Shown: in pieces, positions 37,305-50,400 of the stretch | How positions within the stretch are numbered: position 1 is the stretch's first letter | Layout of the letters: each line of letters opens with the position of its first letter | NCBI RefSeq assembly: GCF_964340395.1 | Contig: NC_135558.1 | Coordinates: 13,407,501 to 13,471,500 of the forward strand | Direction: 5' to 3' | Length of the DNA stretch: 64,000 bases | Source: Glandiceps talaboti | Taxonomy: Eukaryota; Hemichordata; Enteropneusta; Spengelidae | Notes under the pieces: generated by a model | The model's input: the letters and a program-made list of their open reading frames with translations, nothing else | Database searches by the model: none | Told to the model about the DNA's origin: nothing | Translations under genes and position numbers: made by a program

Positions 37305-38168
37305 CACTCACTGTCGCAGTTCTCGAACAGACTCTGTTTTCGGTCACATATCGACTCGTCTCAAGATCCTTGTTGTTTTCGTCGGAACTGTCACATTGTC
37401 GATCATGCTCAAGCATTCGTACGAGAGATCAGGCGATACTAAAGCTTTCATTCAATACTAATTTTGTGGTATCGGGTTTGAGAGCACTAATATCGGCCAT
37501 CACAAAGTTACCGTGTGGAACAACACTGCGGCATGCGCAGTTGCCAGTGTTTTCGTACAGCAGATCGAGTATGCAGAAATGTTACAAAATCACTTGAATA
37601 TCATTTTTCTCTTACTTCAGTCTACAAATATCTCATTAATAGTTTTTTCCCAGCGCTCAGTTCAAACTAGATGGCATTTTACATGAAATATCGGTATTTT
37701 TTTAATGAAAATATGGGATATATCTTTAGCAATGTCAGATATCGGACAGTACTCACGTTTGCGCGCCCAAGACATAGACTGCCAAGCAGCACCGTGAACT
37801 GTGATCGAATCCAGGGGTCGAATTCGGTAGTAGGACATGTACAGTGTTCATGATAATTCGTTGCAAAAACAATCAACTTTTGTGTAACGGTGATTAAAAT
37901 ATCACAATACCACTGTCTTTGTCCAATATTTAAATCAAATGGAGTGGCACAATCCATATTTTATGTAACAAATACGTACATCGGCGTCGTAGGTTTATAA
38001 ATTCGGGGACTACGTAATCCACAAGTTTATTTCTGACTTTAAACCCTGTTGAAAAACACCCTAAGGAAAATGTCTCAGCAGCAATGATGGGTGTTACTTG
38101 TTTACAGTGTTTATCTAATAGTAATCGTCGAATAACTTGACCTTGTCCGAAAAATGCGACAGTGCGTG
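37305..38168. mobile_element. Non-autonomous DNA transposon, 864 bases, about 22-base TIRs
   Basis: Left end CACTCACTGTCGCAGTTCTC; right end on the minus strand CACGCACTGTCGCATTTTTC. Pairing continues a few bases (CGAACA versus CGGACA). It interrupts sequence that is continuous in unit 1 at about 21340 (ATCACCAACATGTACTCATA), so the insertion came after or around the duplication. TA flanks both ends (37303-37304 and 38169-38170), consistent with a 2-base target duplication. No transposase frame is recognisable inside. Confidence 0.7.
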
Positions 38169-38439
38169 TACTCATACATGTACATTTTTCTCGACTTTTT
38201 TAAGAATTAAGTACAAACACCCGAGGTCGATAAACATCCAAAAATAAACACTGTTACATATGCCTAGCAACAAGACCATACTGACATTAACAGCCAGATG
38301 AAGGTACATATTGCAAAGATAACAACAAGGGTGATTATGCAAGTGGATAAACATCTAAAAATGGAACGAAAATATGCCTAGCAACAAGGCCATGCAACAT
38401 GTTCTGGCAAATGTTGTCATCTGCTCCACAGGTACAAAT

Positions 38440-40300
38440 CTAGTGAAAGATTGTAACTTTTTGCTGTGTAGCGAATTAAAGACTCTACGTGCGGGAAAGT
38501 CCAAGAGAAGCGCGCACATGCACTGGGCATTTTCCACGAGTAACAGTAGTCTTAAAATCTCCTTCATTTAAAGGCAGCAGCCAAGTCTGGCAAGTCACAA
38601 TAATGTGAGAGAGTGAAACTCCAAAAAACGACGTCGCGTTCAGCAGTCTATTTTAACATTTGTCAGGAAACAGACAGGGTAAGGGGCGAAATCAATAGTT
38701 CAATGTTGGATGAAAAAAAAAACTAAATTCTTTTAGTTGGACCCCGGGTTGGTCCTCAGATCCCCCAACCCCCAACACTCCCCATTCTAACTATAAAAGT
38801 GGTCAAAATTGATAATTGTTGCAGCCAGTGCAAATCAGGATGTATTAGTATATAGCACCATGAATACAATGCCAGTGTATATTGAGAAAATTGTTCATAT
38901 ATTAACACTTTAATATTGTCTTTGTAAAAGGCTAACAACAATAACAATAACAGTAGAACCAGTATTTGAACAGCTTGCTAAGATCTCATGGACGGTCTCA
39001 AAATATACTTTCATGGACAGTCTCAAAAAGTACTATTATGGACGACACTACCCTGTTGTTTTTTAATATTGATCTCTCAGTGCTTGTTTTTTAGTCTCTA
39101 AAAATAGTTTAAATGAATGTTTGCACATCGTGTGAGGAGAACATACACCGGGACTGGTCAAATGACATAACAAATTTACCCACTGTCCCTAACCATCCGC
39201 CGGAAAGAAATTTAGAAGAGTGAGATGTGCACATGCATACACAGCAAACCTCATAGATTTTGACCTTGTTCCCAACATGTCCTCAGTGCCATGCACGTAC
39301 TAGGAGTGAAAATTCGTACATTTTTTTGACATTTTTACGGAATATTTCTATTTGGGGTGAAATTCAATTAAAAGTAAAATCGATTTTTCAGGATGGGAAC
39401 TACAATGGGTCAATCCTCACCCCTAAACTAATTTTTTTAAATGTTTTTATCCAATATTAAAGTATTGATCTTACCCCTAAGGCCAAGCATACCATTTTGT
39501 AAAGTCGTTCAACGTGAGGTCGACTGCATGCATTGATTCCTAAGATGCGCTTGTTCCAATTTACATCTTGTTCCTTTAAACATTTCCCGATCAAATGGCA
39601 GATCTCTTTTGGATTATTTGGTCGCCCTGAAAAGGACCGTCTGTGAGTAACCACAACATCACTCTGAATCGTCGTCAGCAGCGTTTACTTGACTTTAATA
39701 GACTTTCAATTGTGTTCGACGTTGTCTTTGTTTGAAATGTTGTTTGATATAATTATCTCATTGCACACCGACACTAGCCTTATTCCGCAATACATTTCGA
39801 AGCGACAATTTGCTATGCAAAGAGTGGCACTAAATTTGTTAACAGAGCTGTACCTTCGACATCAAAATCCGAACACCATTTTTCAGTATAATGATAATGA
39901 CAAGGGGAATCCAATGATTTCACCTTGGATTCCGACATAAAGTAGGGCCATAAAAGTCTGGGAATGGCAGAAAAAAATATGTTCAAAATGTTAGTTGTAT
40001 TTCCATTTGTACCTGTACAGACTGTAGGGCAAACAATTGGGTAAAGAAGATGATTATTTGTGTTTAGTTGAGAAAATCCAATGTTTTTTTTTAAATTTTC
40101 TTTTTACTTTGAATGTGACATCTTTTCGGCACCTACTTTCAAAAGATACGAAATTACATATAATATGTAATTACGCATGCTAAAATGGATATACTGTAAA
40201 TTGTATGCAACTTTATGTAAAGTAGCCACCTTTCGAAATTATAAATGCATGATTGCACCAAGACAAAGTTCTGCGCCGTCCCCCCCCCCCCCCGGCAATT
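38440..40300. other. Unassigned block specific to unit 2
   Basis: Replaces 21.7-22.5 kb of unit 1. It contains a 65-codon minus-strand frame at 39457-39654 (with KEICHLIGKCLKEQDVNW and HVERLYKMVCLALGVR) and an 83-codon plus frame at 39689-39940, neither of which I recognise, and a short repeat ATGGACRGTCTCAAAAWRTA at about 38990-39040. It ends in a C-run (40278-40293). It may be an old transposon, but no ends were found. Confidence 0.35.
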
Positions 40301-41404
40301 TGATCAGGCTACGACGTTGACGTTGTTTGTGGTGGTGGTTGCACTGCTTTCGATCGAATGATCGGCTTGTCACATGTTCTTCTGAACTTCAGTTGCCAAG
40401 AGTGGCATAGTGTCGTTAGTATTAAAACACATCTATAAACTGTTACGATGATGTGAGAACGATTAACCTTCTAGAATTTCCCATTTAGTGAGGATCCCAA
40501 AAAGTCATCTGATGAAGTCGAGATTCTAGAAAATAAGCTTATTATAGACAATCGCACAATGTCACAGAAGCTCAAAAAATGATCGTTGGACGAGAGGGGA
40601 CGAGGGTCTGGCATCAATGCGTTTGCTGAGTACTTCTAAGCAAAAATTGATAACTGTCATGCCTTGAATGATACATGTGTAACATGTTCTGTATTTACAA
40701 ACTGGGATGTGGATAAGTTGATTAAAATTCCCTTCGAATTATATACAGTGTAGGGTTTCTATAGCATTTTAAAGTGTTTAAAATCGTGTCCTTATATTGC
40801 ATCGATTGTAGTGATGTGACGGCTACAACTTTCATAAACGTATCACACTTGTGAACATAAGTTTAGGGGAGGTTTTTTTTGCTAGACGAACTAAGTTCGT
40901 TTATTGAGCTTGTGTGACATTATTTGAGGTTATTATGCAAGGATTTTCACTTGTATACTGAAAAGCTAATAAACTTAGCTTGCACCACTTTACGTGCAAT
41001 GATGAATGATCTGGTTATGTACCTGTTCATTCATCAATTGCCTTTAATTTAGCATGATATTCCAATATCTTTCCCCAAAGTTGAGTTTCCAGCATTATGA
41101 CGATGCCTTCTTTTCCCTTGGCTTGCAATTTGAACTCTTGTCCTGACAAAAGTAAAATGACCGTAATAGTATCCGGGTTTCGAGATTTCAAAGTAAATAG
41201 TGGAAAACAATTATCATTTATGTGTTCAATTCTTATTATCACACGCCTTCGTATGCAAAGGAAAGGTTTATTTGTAACAGTTATTTTTAGGTAAAAGGAA
41301 AGTGTGTGTAAAGTTACTGTGGAAAATGCAAGCTATTCACGGTATTCAGTTTCTCTGATAATATTACATATTGGTATAAAATAATCTTTATCAACCTGTT
41401 TCAA

Positions 41405-41765
41405 CATATCGTCTATATGCTTAGGTAGTTTTTATATAAAATCGTACGCCAAATCATTGTAAACACAGGTAATTAAATATCCCATGATGATATCTCAACG
41501 AATTATATATCAAGCTGTTCCACTGTCTGTCTATATGCTTAGGTAGTTTATGTAAATCATACGCCAAATCATTGTAAACACAGGTAATTAAATGTCCCAT
41601 GATGATATCTCAACGAATTATATATCTAGCTGTTCCACTGTCTGTCTATATGCTTAGGTAGTTTATGTAAATCATTCGCCAAATCATTGTAAACACAGGT
41701 AATTAAATGTCCCATGATGATATATCAACGAATTATATATCAAGCTGTTCCACAGTTTGTCGTAA
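41405..41765 (+). repeat. Three tandem copies of about 117 bases derived from the RT remnant
   Basis: Units start near 41411, 41530 and 41645 with CTATATGCTTAGGTAGTTT, then CGCCAAATCATTGTAAACAC and ATATATCAAGCTGTTCCAC. The sequence corresponds to the RT remnant at about 23110-23235 of copy B, so part of the old LINE was tandemly amplified in unit 2. Confidence 0.8.
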
Positions 41766-41929
41766 ATTTGTCGACAGTTTACGTCACAGGGCACAGCGAT
41801 CATTGCATTTAGAGGGAATAAAAGTGTTGTGAAACACGAAATGTGAAAAGGCTATATATTCCATATTGATAAATCATTCAAACTCTTTCAATCTTAAAGG
41901 TCTGCATCACATAGTTTTCATTACCTCCG

Positions 41930-43333
41930 ATAAAAGGGAGGCTATATACTTCTGTCTATCTGTCTGCCTGCCTGTTTGTCTGTCTGTCTGTATGTGTATG
42001 TTTTGTGTTTATGTGCATGTCTGTCTTCTGTTTGTCTGGGGTCATGCTATCTCAATAACTGCAGCATTGATTCTAATGAAACTTGCTACACATCTTCCAT
42101 ACGTTAATGACAAGAATTGATTGTTGATGTAGTTTGTAGTTTTATTGGGTAATTTGCATAATTACTTATTTGTATCCATTAAGCTATATCTAAAAAAACG
42201 CACTATTGAAATAGCGCAAAATTTGGGTCATATGTCAGCCATAACAAAGCACACATTCCTTTACAGCTAGTTGGTGTAGTGTTTAGTATTAATGAGTAAT
42301 TTGAATAATTGATGGTTTCCAATAATTAGGTTGTATCTTAAGAATGCACGCTTCAAATTTCGTATAATTTAGTACGTATATACACCATAATTATGCACAC
42401 GTCTTATGAAGAGTAAGTTTGTTGATATAGATTTTACTTTCAATGAGTACTATTGAATAATTTATTATCTTCATAAGCCATATCTCAAGAATGTACACGT
42501 AAAATGCCATATGATTTGGCACATACTTCAAATTTCATAGAATTTGTTACATATATCATCCATCATACTGTACACCTGTCCTACGACGTTTGTTGACGTA
42601 GCTTTAAGTTTTAATGACTCATTTGCATAAAATAATGTTTTTCTGCAATTAGGCTGTATCTTAAGAAAGCAAGTTTCAGATTTCATATAATTTCGTATAT
42701 TCATTGATCATAACAAAGTGCACGTCTGTTATACATTTCGATAGTAATAAGTTATTTGCATAATTAATGACTCTTGATAATTTGGCATATTTTAGAATGC
42801 AAGTTTCAAGTTTTATACACTTTGGTACATCATACATCAAACATACCAAAACGCACATGTACTTTAAAGCTTGTTGATATAGCCTTTAGTTTTTATTATT
42901 AATTAGCACAATTACTGATTTTCGGTAATGCAAAAATTCAATTTGGTACAGACATCAACCACAACAAATCACGTGATTGATATATCTTTTTTATTTAATT
43001 GTAATGTGTAATTTGCTTAAATAAGCATTTTCTTATAATTAGGCTATATGTTTAGAATGCAGACAATGTAGTAATGGATTGTTGTCATTTCAAACTTGTA
43101 TGCAAGCTTCAAATTTCATATATTTAATTTTGCAATTAAGTACTACATCATGTATAATAGACATGGCTCAGAATTTTGCATTCTAACAATGTGTGTAGGA
43201 AATCTATGCTTTTGCCCTTACATTCAGGTGAGGAATGCAGGTTCTATTTTCATATAATTTGGTACATTTATCAACCATAACAATCTGCCCTATGAAGTTT
43301 GTTGGCATAGTTTTTGCTTTTATTTGGATATAT
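41930..43333. repeat. Degenerate satellite-like array, period about 150 bases
   Basis: Repeated phrases in order: AATTTGCATAATTA, AATTAGGCTATATCTTAAGA, GCAAGTTTCAAATTTCATAT, AATTTGGTACATA, CATAACAAAGCACAC, GTTTGTTGATATAG. About eight diverged units. The first 130 bases hold CTGTCTGTCTG-type repeats. It interrupts sequence that is continuous in unit 1 (near 23345) and resumes for a few bases at 45798 after a transposon. Confidence 0.7.
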
Positions 43334-43546
43334 CTTAGGCTGCTTTCACAAAAACTTGTTAGGGGGGAGATTTTAGGGGGGGACTTGAAAATATATGGAT
43401 AGTGTGTGTGGGGGGGGGTACCTGAAAAAATGTTATGGGTTGTAGGGGGGGGGGTACCTGAAAATAAATTGACATCATGACTTTTCAAACATGGGAAAAA
43501 TAAGCTTTTAAAATGTTGGTCTTCCTTTTTCATCATCATCATCATC

Positions 43547-43599
<53 letters not shown>

Positions 43600-45797
43600 C
43601 TACAACTACAAACAACAGTTGCTCACAAGTTAGTAAAATGAAAAACAAAAAGTCAAATTTTAATTTTCTTTTAAAAAACTGTTAATGTAATGATAAATTG
43701 AAATGGGCGAATTGAGTGGTACAGATTGTTTTTTGTCTGAAACTACCAGTGTCTTTCATGTACACTACTATCTACTGAAATTTGGTTCATTTAATGTGTG
43801 AAATTACCTTTACACTGTACTGAAAATATTCTTTGTGACATGACTGTGTTTTGGTTTGTGGTTATCACAATGATATGTAACTTTTTCATGTAAATTCTTA
43901 CTAGTATTAAATGACAGGCAAATATGACAGACAACATTTTACATTTGCAGCTCTTGGAAGTTAAAAAAAAAAGAGTTGGAAAAGGTTCATCTCAGCCTGC
44001 CATCAAAATGTAAAAGATGCACCTGCACTAAAACATACTTGACAAGTATCAAAAACTTCTGCGCAAGGTATTTTTTCATCCTATAGATATGACTATAATT
44101 TTCAACATAAACTTTTAATAACACATTCTAAATATTTCCTAAAATTAGCATATTTGCCACGTCTGCTACATGTGAAACAGAAGACAATATCTCACAAGCT
44201 GAGTTAACAGAGAAAAAGTAAAATAAGTTTTTTGCACATACTTTTCAACTTTGCATGAATATACTATTACTTGTAAATATAAAGATAAATAAATAAACTT
44301 TGACACTATATGGATGTATTCTCAACACCATTAACAAGAGATGATGATAGTGAAAGACCACCAGATGACTTCCAACCCCGTGCACAACTAAAACACCTGT
44401 ATAGTAAAGGGTTAGTGTCAAGTAAAAATGTTGAGAAACTTGACGAATTGAGCAAGAAACTGTGTGTCAAGAAAGAGATATTAAAGGGAGCAACCCTTCA
44501 TTTAGAACAACAGAGAACACTTGCTTCTATGAGGGAAAGAAAAAATGAAATAAAGGGAGCAACGTGCTGAAAAAAATTTGATGAATATGACAGGGATGCG
44601 CTTGTCAGAAACGGTGACATCTCCAAATTGAAAGTGAAAGAACTTGATAAGTACCTTTCCAACTCTGAAATTCCAGCTGTGGCAGGAATGCACAAAATAG
44701 ACAAAGTTGAGGTTGTAAGATGCCACTAACTATTATCAATCTAATGAAAGTGGGAGTGATTTGATGAAGTTGAAGGAGAAATTGGGTCTGATGATATCGA
44801 TGATGATGACAATGCCATGTTTATATACACAAGATCAGGAAGGAGAGCTACCACTTGGAAATCAACAATTCAAATAAACACATTCTGAGACTTTGTTTAA
44901 AATCCTGCATTCACCTTTGTAATCTAACGTGAAAACCAGTCCAATAATTAGGCTCTTACAAGGTAAATGTATTACCAGGTTCATTAAGATATACAATTAC
45001 TATGATAATAGGGCCATCTTAATTATCATTACCACTTATATATATCACTTGATTCCTATTCTGTTAGATGAAATGTGGCTGGCATTTTTGAGTCATACAT
45101 TTATTTTCTTTTGACATTATATTGAACTAATTTACATCAAACAAGAACGGGATACATGGCAATGCATTTTATTAAGAGTTTTTTCAGTGTTATTTAGACC
45201 AATTTGATTTCTTTTAGCACACATTTAGGAAACTGAACTGGAACAATACAGTATAAAACTCTCTTTAGATAACATGTGCATCACAATATTTGCAAACACA
45301 ACTAAAATGACATTCAACTGTAACACTACTAGTATAATGTACTAATACAATATTGAACAGGAAACAAAGACTCAGTTGGTCTGCTGATCATTTTACAAGA
45401 GTTATTCAAAGTGTAATTTTTTTACAAGTATATGTTGTTTTTTGGAAAGGCAATGCACTGGTTAACATAACATTTTGTTTTAACTGGTGTTTGTGTATAT
45501 ATATACACACAATATACACATCGATTATATATATAATGGACAGGGTTGGTATTAAGTGTATTATGTACAGTTTTGTACTTGGTATGGGATGTTAACGCAC
45601 AGGAAGAGTATTCCAAAAAAAATTTATTCGGGTGGGGGGTACTTGAAAATTTATTCTGGTAGGGGGGTACTTGAAATATTTGGGGTTTTGGCAGGGGGTA
45701 CTTGAAAAATTTTGGAATATGACAGGGGGGTACTTGAAAAAAAATTAGGATTTTACAAAAAATCCCCCCAACAAGTTATTGTGAAAGCAGCCCTAAG
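43334..45797. mobile_element. DNA transposon, 2.46 kb, about 35-base TIRs and subterminal repeats
   Basis: Left end CTTAGGCTGCTTTCACAAAA then ACTTGTTAGGGGGGA; right end on the minus strand CTTAGGGCTGCTTTCACAAT then AACTTGTTGGGGGGA. Near both ends a GGGGGGTACYTGAAAA motif repeats (three times on the left, four on the right), in the same orientation at both ends. It is inserted inside the degenerate satellite. It carries a (CAT)n(CAA)n tract (43529-43610) and a short protein-coding relic. The superfamily is undecided; exact ends and target duplication are ambiguous because TTA and TAA flank the ends. Confidence 0.75.
44310..44729 (+). pseudogene. Transposon-borne accessory protein fragment with SAP-like helix pair
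   Basis: One frame from MDVFSTPLTRDDD to VEVVRCH, broken by a single TGA at 44568-44570. The second half (FDEYDRDALVRNGDISKLKV, KELDKYLSN, HKIDKVEVVR) resembles a SAP-type DNA-binding helix-turn-helix pattern. A later frame holds an acidic run and TRSGRRATTW (about 44800-44865), a basic tail. No transposase catalytic domain is visible. It lies centrally in the 43334-45797 element. The role is inferred only from location and the SAP-like pattern. Confidence 0.45.
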
Positions 45798-46259
45798 GCA
45801 TTCAAATTGTTTATGATAATAGTTGATTCTCGATCAGGTAATGTTATCTACGTAGTGTTATACAAAATTAAAAGAAACCCTTTAAGTGTCATGATGAATG
45901 ATTTGTCGAGGTACGTGTTCATTCAAACTGTCTCTTGGCCTATCGTCGTCATTTACCTTTAATTAGCATTCTATTCCAATATCTTTCCCCAGAGTTGTGC
46001 TTCCAGTGTTACCAAGATACATTTTTCCCTTCCAATTTTAATTCTTCTCCTGACGAAAGTCAAATTACCATAATATTGTCGAGTTTCAAGATTTCAAAAT
46101 AAATAACGGCAAACAATTATCATTTATACAGCCAATTTTTATCACTAGACTTCGTATGCTGTTAAGTGACAGGAAATTGCGTGTAAAGTTACTGTGGAAA
46201 ATGCAAAATATCACGGTTTTCAGTTTCTTTGATAATATTACATCTTCATAAAAAATAAT

Positions 46260-46800
46260 ATTTATCAAGCTGTTGCAACCTATTGCCTGTATGTTTAAGT
46301 AGTTTATATAAATCATACGCCAATCATTGTAAAAACAAGTAAATCAGTTATTCCAATATAAAGTGTCAGCAATATACCTATCAAGCTTTTCCACAGATGG
46401 GTTTATCGATGGGTTACATCACAGGGCACGTCAATCATTGCATTTAGATGGAATTATTATGTGTTTTAAAACATAAAGTCTGATAGGATTGTGTGTTGCA
46501 TACTAAACCGTTCCAATCATCTTAAATCTATTGCGTTTTGTTGATTACAACAAAACTGATTCTCGAGCAGGCAATGTTAGCTATAAAATCAGAATACATT
46601 TTTTCGCTTTGAGATGCCATACAACATAGTGTTGTAGATCAATCTGTTAATTATATGTCGCCATTTTAATTTACACTGTGCAATGTATTTTACATGTAGC
46701 AAAGTACATGGAGAATTTATGGCTCGACTTTTGGGAGAAGGCTAAAACCCACTACGTCATCTTTTGATATGAGTGACATATCGAATAACCAATAGGAAAT
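46260..46800. repeat. Unit 2 remnant of the non-LTR RT segment and vWD upstream region
   Basis: Matches copy B from about 23105 (AGCTGTTGCAAC, TGCCTGTATGTTTAAGTAGT) to the ATGACGTAGTGGG-type stretch at 23540-23590. Diverged in the first 300 bases and nearly identical from about 46620 on. Confidence 0.75.
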
Positions 46801-47939
46801 CGAAGACAAGATTTGCACACGGACATGTGTGATGCGCTTATGCAAATGAAGTGAAATTACATTTCGTTTTAAATCATTAGCAGAACAGTCTAGTACCATT
46901 CTCATCAAACGGTACATTGAAGACACTTCGATACTGGAGAACAGCATGATGAGGTAAGGAAAGTGTACTCTGAATTTGTAGGCTTTGTTGGAAATGTTGT
47001 ACAGAATAGTATTCAAAGAGAATAAGTGACAGTTTACACACATTTTAAATGTGTCCAACATTACCGAGTTGATCTTTTAAACTTCACAGACACATGCAGC
47101 TGTATCGAGATATTTTCTGCGATCCCATGACATGTTCCTGTGTTTATGATCGAGTTGTGATTCTTTTTATTTTCAAATATCACTGTAAAATTTCCTTCGC
47201 GGTATAATATCGGCAAGGCTTTTAAAATCAATGTACACATACTTCTTTTTTGTACTATAATGTGTAACTTTATCTCGGATGGTAATTACATCACTGGTTT
47301 ATCTTGATTATTGCCAGAAATTATACAGCACGGAAGGTTAAAATCATACAAAGACATTATAATGAATCATGCAATTTGGTGCATTTAAAGTTGTTGTTTT
47401 TTAAATTTAATACTAAAATAATTGTGTCTTTTAAGTAGATTCGCAGTTTCGACGTTTCGAAATTCTGTCCCTCAAAGTTCCGTAAAAAAAAACGGAGGCC
47501 TTCTTCCCGACCAGTAATGTCGCTATTAATATCACTCTTTCTGTTGTATCATAGTATTGTAGATTTATCTTGTTTAGAGCCTTAACTGTTATTTATTGCA
47601 CCTTTAGGGCAACCGTTATCTGTCTGTTGCTGTTGACAATTCCTTTGGCAATCCATTGCATAAAAGACGTGAGTTGATTCACTTTACAACTTCCTCAAAC
47701 TAGGGACTCAATACAAGGTTATGGGTTTTAAAAAATCGTACACTAGTTCCGTTCTATGACTAGTTTAATAAATTGTTGACTGGTTTTTATGAAGCATTGC
47801 ATTTAATCCAGCCAGGAACGGCAAACAATGGTATGATTGCGTAATTTCAATAACTTTTTAAGCAAAAAAAATAGTTTTTGTCAGTATGAATAGTTATGTT
47901 TCAATAAGGCAAAGTTAATGTAAAAGAAATTAGATTCAT

Positions 47940-48049
47940 GTATGTGTATGTATGTATGTATGTATGTATGTATGTATGTATGTGTACGTACGTAAGTACG
48001 TGTGTGTGTGGGGGGGTGTGATGTGTGTGTGTGTGTGTGTGTGTGTGTG
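47940..48049. repeat. (TATG)n and (GT)n microsatellite
   Basis: TATG units to about 47983, then ACGTACGTAAGTACG, then GT units with a G-run. Corresponds to (GT)n at 24795-24853. Confidence 0.95.
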
Positions 48050-48662
48050 ATTAATTTCTATGTTGTTGTCTCTTATGAAGACAATTAGTGCATGCTAAAC
48101 GTATCAGTTTGATGAAAACTTATTTCTGACATTCTCACTTCTTTCATTCAATAAAACACATTTCAATATATACACGGTGAGTGATCGATATTCTAAATAC
48201 AGTTCATTTGGTTGCGGTAATATTTGGGTGCGGTGTTCTTCCTTTTTCATTGCTGTCCCTGATCATGTGCTCTGGAAAATATGCTTTTCATAAGGTTACC
48301 GTACCATCCCCTTTCACTTGCGACCACAATAGATCTAGAGATAATTTCACCCATTCCGTTCATCGTTTATAAATATTCGCCCTGTTGCTGTCAGATGGCT
48401 ACTAGATAGTTGGTTGAAATCTGCTAACTGTAACATATCATAAAAAAAATTATATACAAGTCAGCATATTATTTTTTCCACTCTCACGAAAGGTATTTGG
48501 AACATATTCTACTATTGTCGGAAAAGATGCCTGGTGATTCTACGTCCACGTCGTAAAAACATATCTACGGGTTCACTCGTTGCATTAACAAGATCATGAA
48601 TCGTAATCATGTACCACGTGATAAAAGGTCGTATAACATTTCATATATCCAATTTCCAACAG

Positions 48663-49263
48663 TAAAGAACTGTCAAATTAAATGTGGAGGGCATTGCGAA
48701 GCCAGTGATTCAGACTGTGCTCCTGGTGAGATATCAACGCCTGATCCTTTCTGTTCGTGCGATGGAGTCTGCTGCCGAAGTAAGAATGCATATTATTAAA
48801 ACGAACTCATACAAACTGACATCCATGTTTTCCACAAAGATTATCCCGTGTATTTTTACATCAATATTCCAAAATGAACTAAGTAGTTATAAAAACAGCA
48901 AGAGGGCATGTCAGGCAAACATGGACAATTATTTTTTTCTAATAGTCAATCATAAGGCCTAAAAAATTGTTTGGTTCCGGTTACCCGACCCCACCAAGTT
49001 TGTCACGCCGACCCTAAAACGTATTCAAGAAATAAAATAATGAAATCGTGAAAATTGTGACGTCTCTCACAAAATAGTGGATGCGGAAATTGACATCAAC
49101 TTAAAAAGACAATATAAAACTGTTCTTCAAATCTGAAATGACTGTACATCTGATGAGAAGAAATCATAACACAGATAAGAGACCATTTGTAAAACAATGG
49201 AAAATATAACTACCTGAACTAGACACTCACATATATACAACAACAACAACAACAAGCAGCAAC

Positions 49264-49333
<70 letters not shown>

Positions 49334-50304
49334 CAACAACAACAACAACAACAAGCGTAACAACAACGGCATTAACATCCACATAATACGTGTTCGACTT
49401 ATGCTCCACTAAGATACTTTGTTTTTGTTCATATTTCATAGATAAATCAATATGTGAATTAAGATGCGCTGGTGAATGTGTACAAACTGCAAGTGATTGT
49501 TCAATTCCTAACTACAACGTCTATCAAGGGCAAATCTGTCCTTGTGATGGCCCAACTGGTGGTGGCATGTGCTGTACAGGTAAGGAATCTCGACAACTTG
49601 CGAAAACTTGGAAACATTCCTGAGTATATATAATGGTGCAACTCATTGCACGAGTACGAATACAAGTACGGTTTCGATGAAAGAAGGCGTGTGCCGTTAT
49701 AGCTGCTAGCTACCGTTGTTATGACTACCACAGTATTGGTATTTAAATTAATACCAGGACATACAGTGATATTACTAATGTTACAGTGAATTTCTCAATA
49801 CTGATCAGCTATGCTGTTTGATACAACCACGCAGAAAACAGCACGAAACTGTACATGCCCCTTCTTCAATAGCACGATAACATGTTTTGGTACATTTATT
49901 CTATAGTAAATTAAATAAACCATTTCAATGTATTGCACCTCCATGCAGATATTCCGGACAGACATATTTTTTTACTATCAAACACCCGATGAAGGGCGCG
50001 TCAAATGTCCTTTGCGGTTTTCATTTGATGTCTGTATGGTGACATGTGTAGTTCATTTCACTTAGACAAAAAATAGCGAGAAACTGTACTCATTCAGTCT
50101 TGCTATCATAAAGTTAGCGTGTCCAGTTCCTTATAGGTTTCTGTGTGGTTGTATCAAACAGTAAAGCTGAACGCTATTGTGAAATTCGCTGTACAGTTAT
50201 GTTGTTTTATGTAAGAACTATGACACCATTACTGATTTCATAACCACAAGCAAATTTTGGCAGTGTCGACCACAATAATAACTTCGATTATGTAAGAAGA
50301 CGAA

Positions 50305-50400
<96 letters not shown>

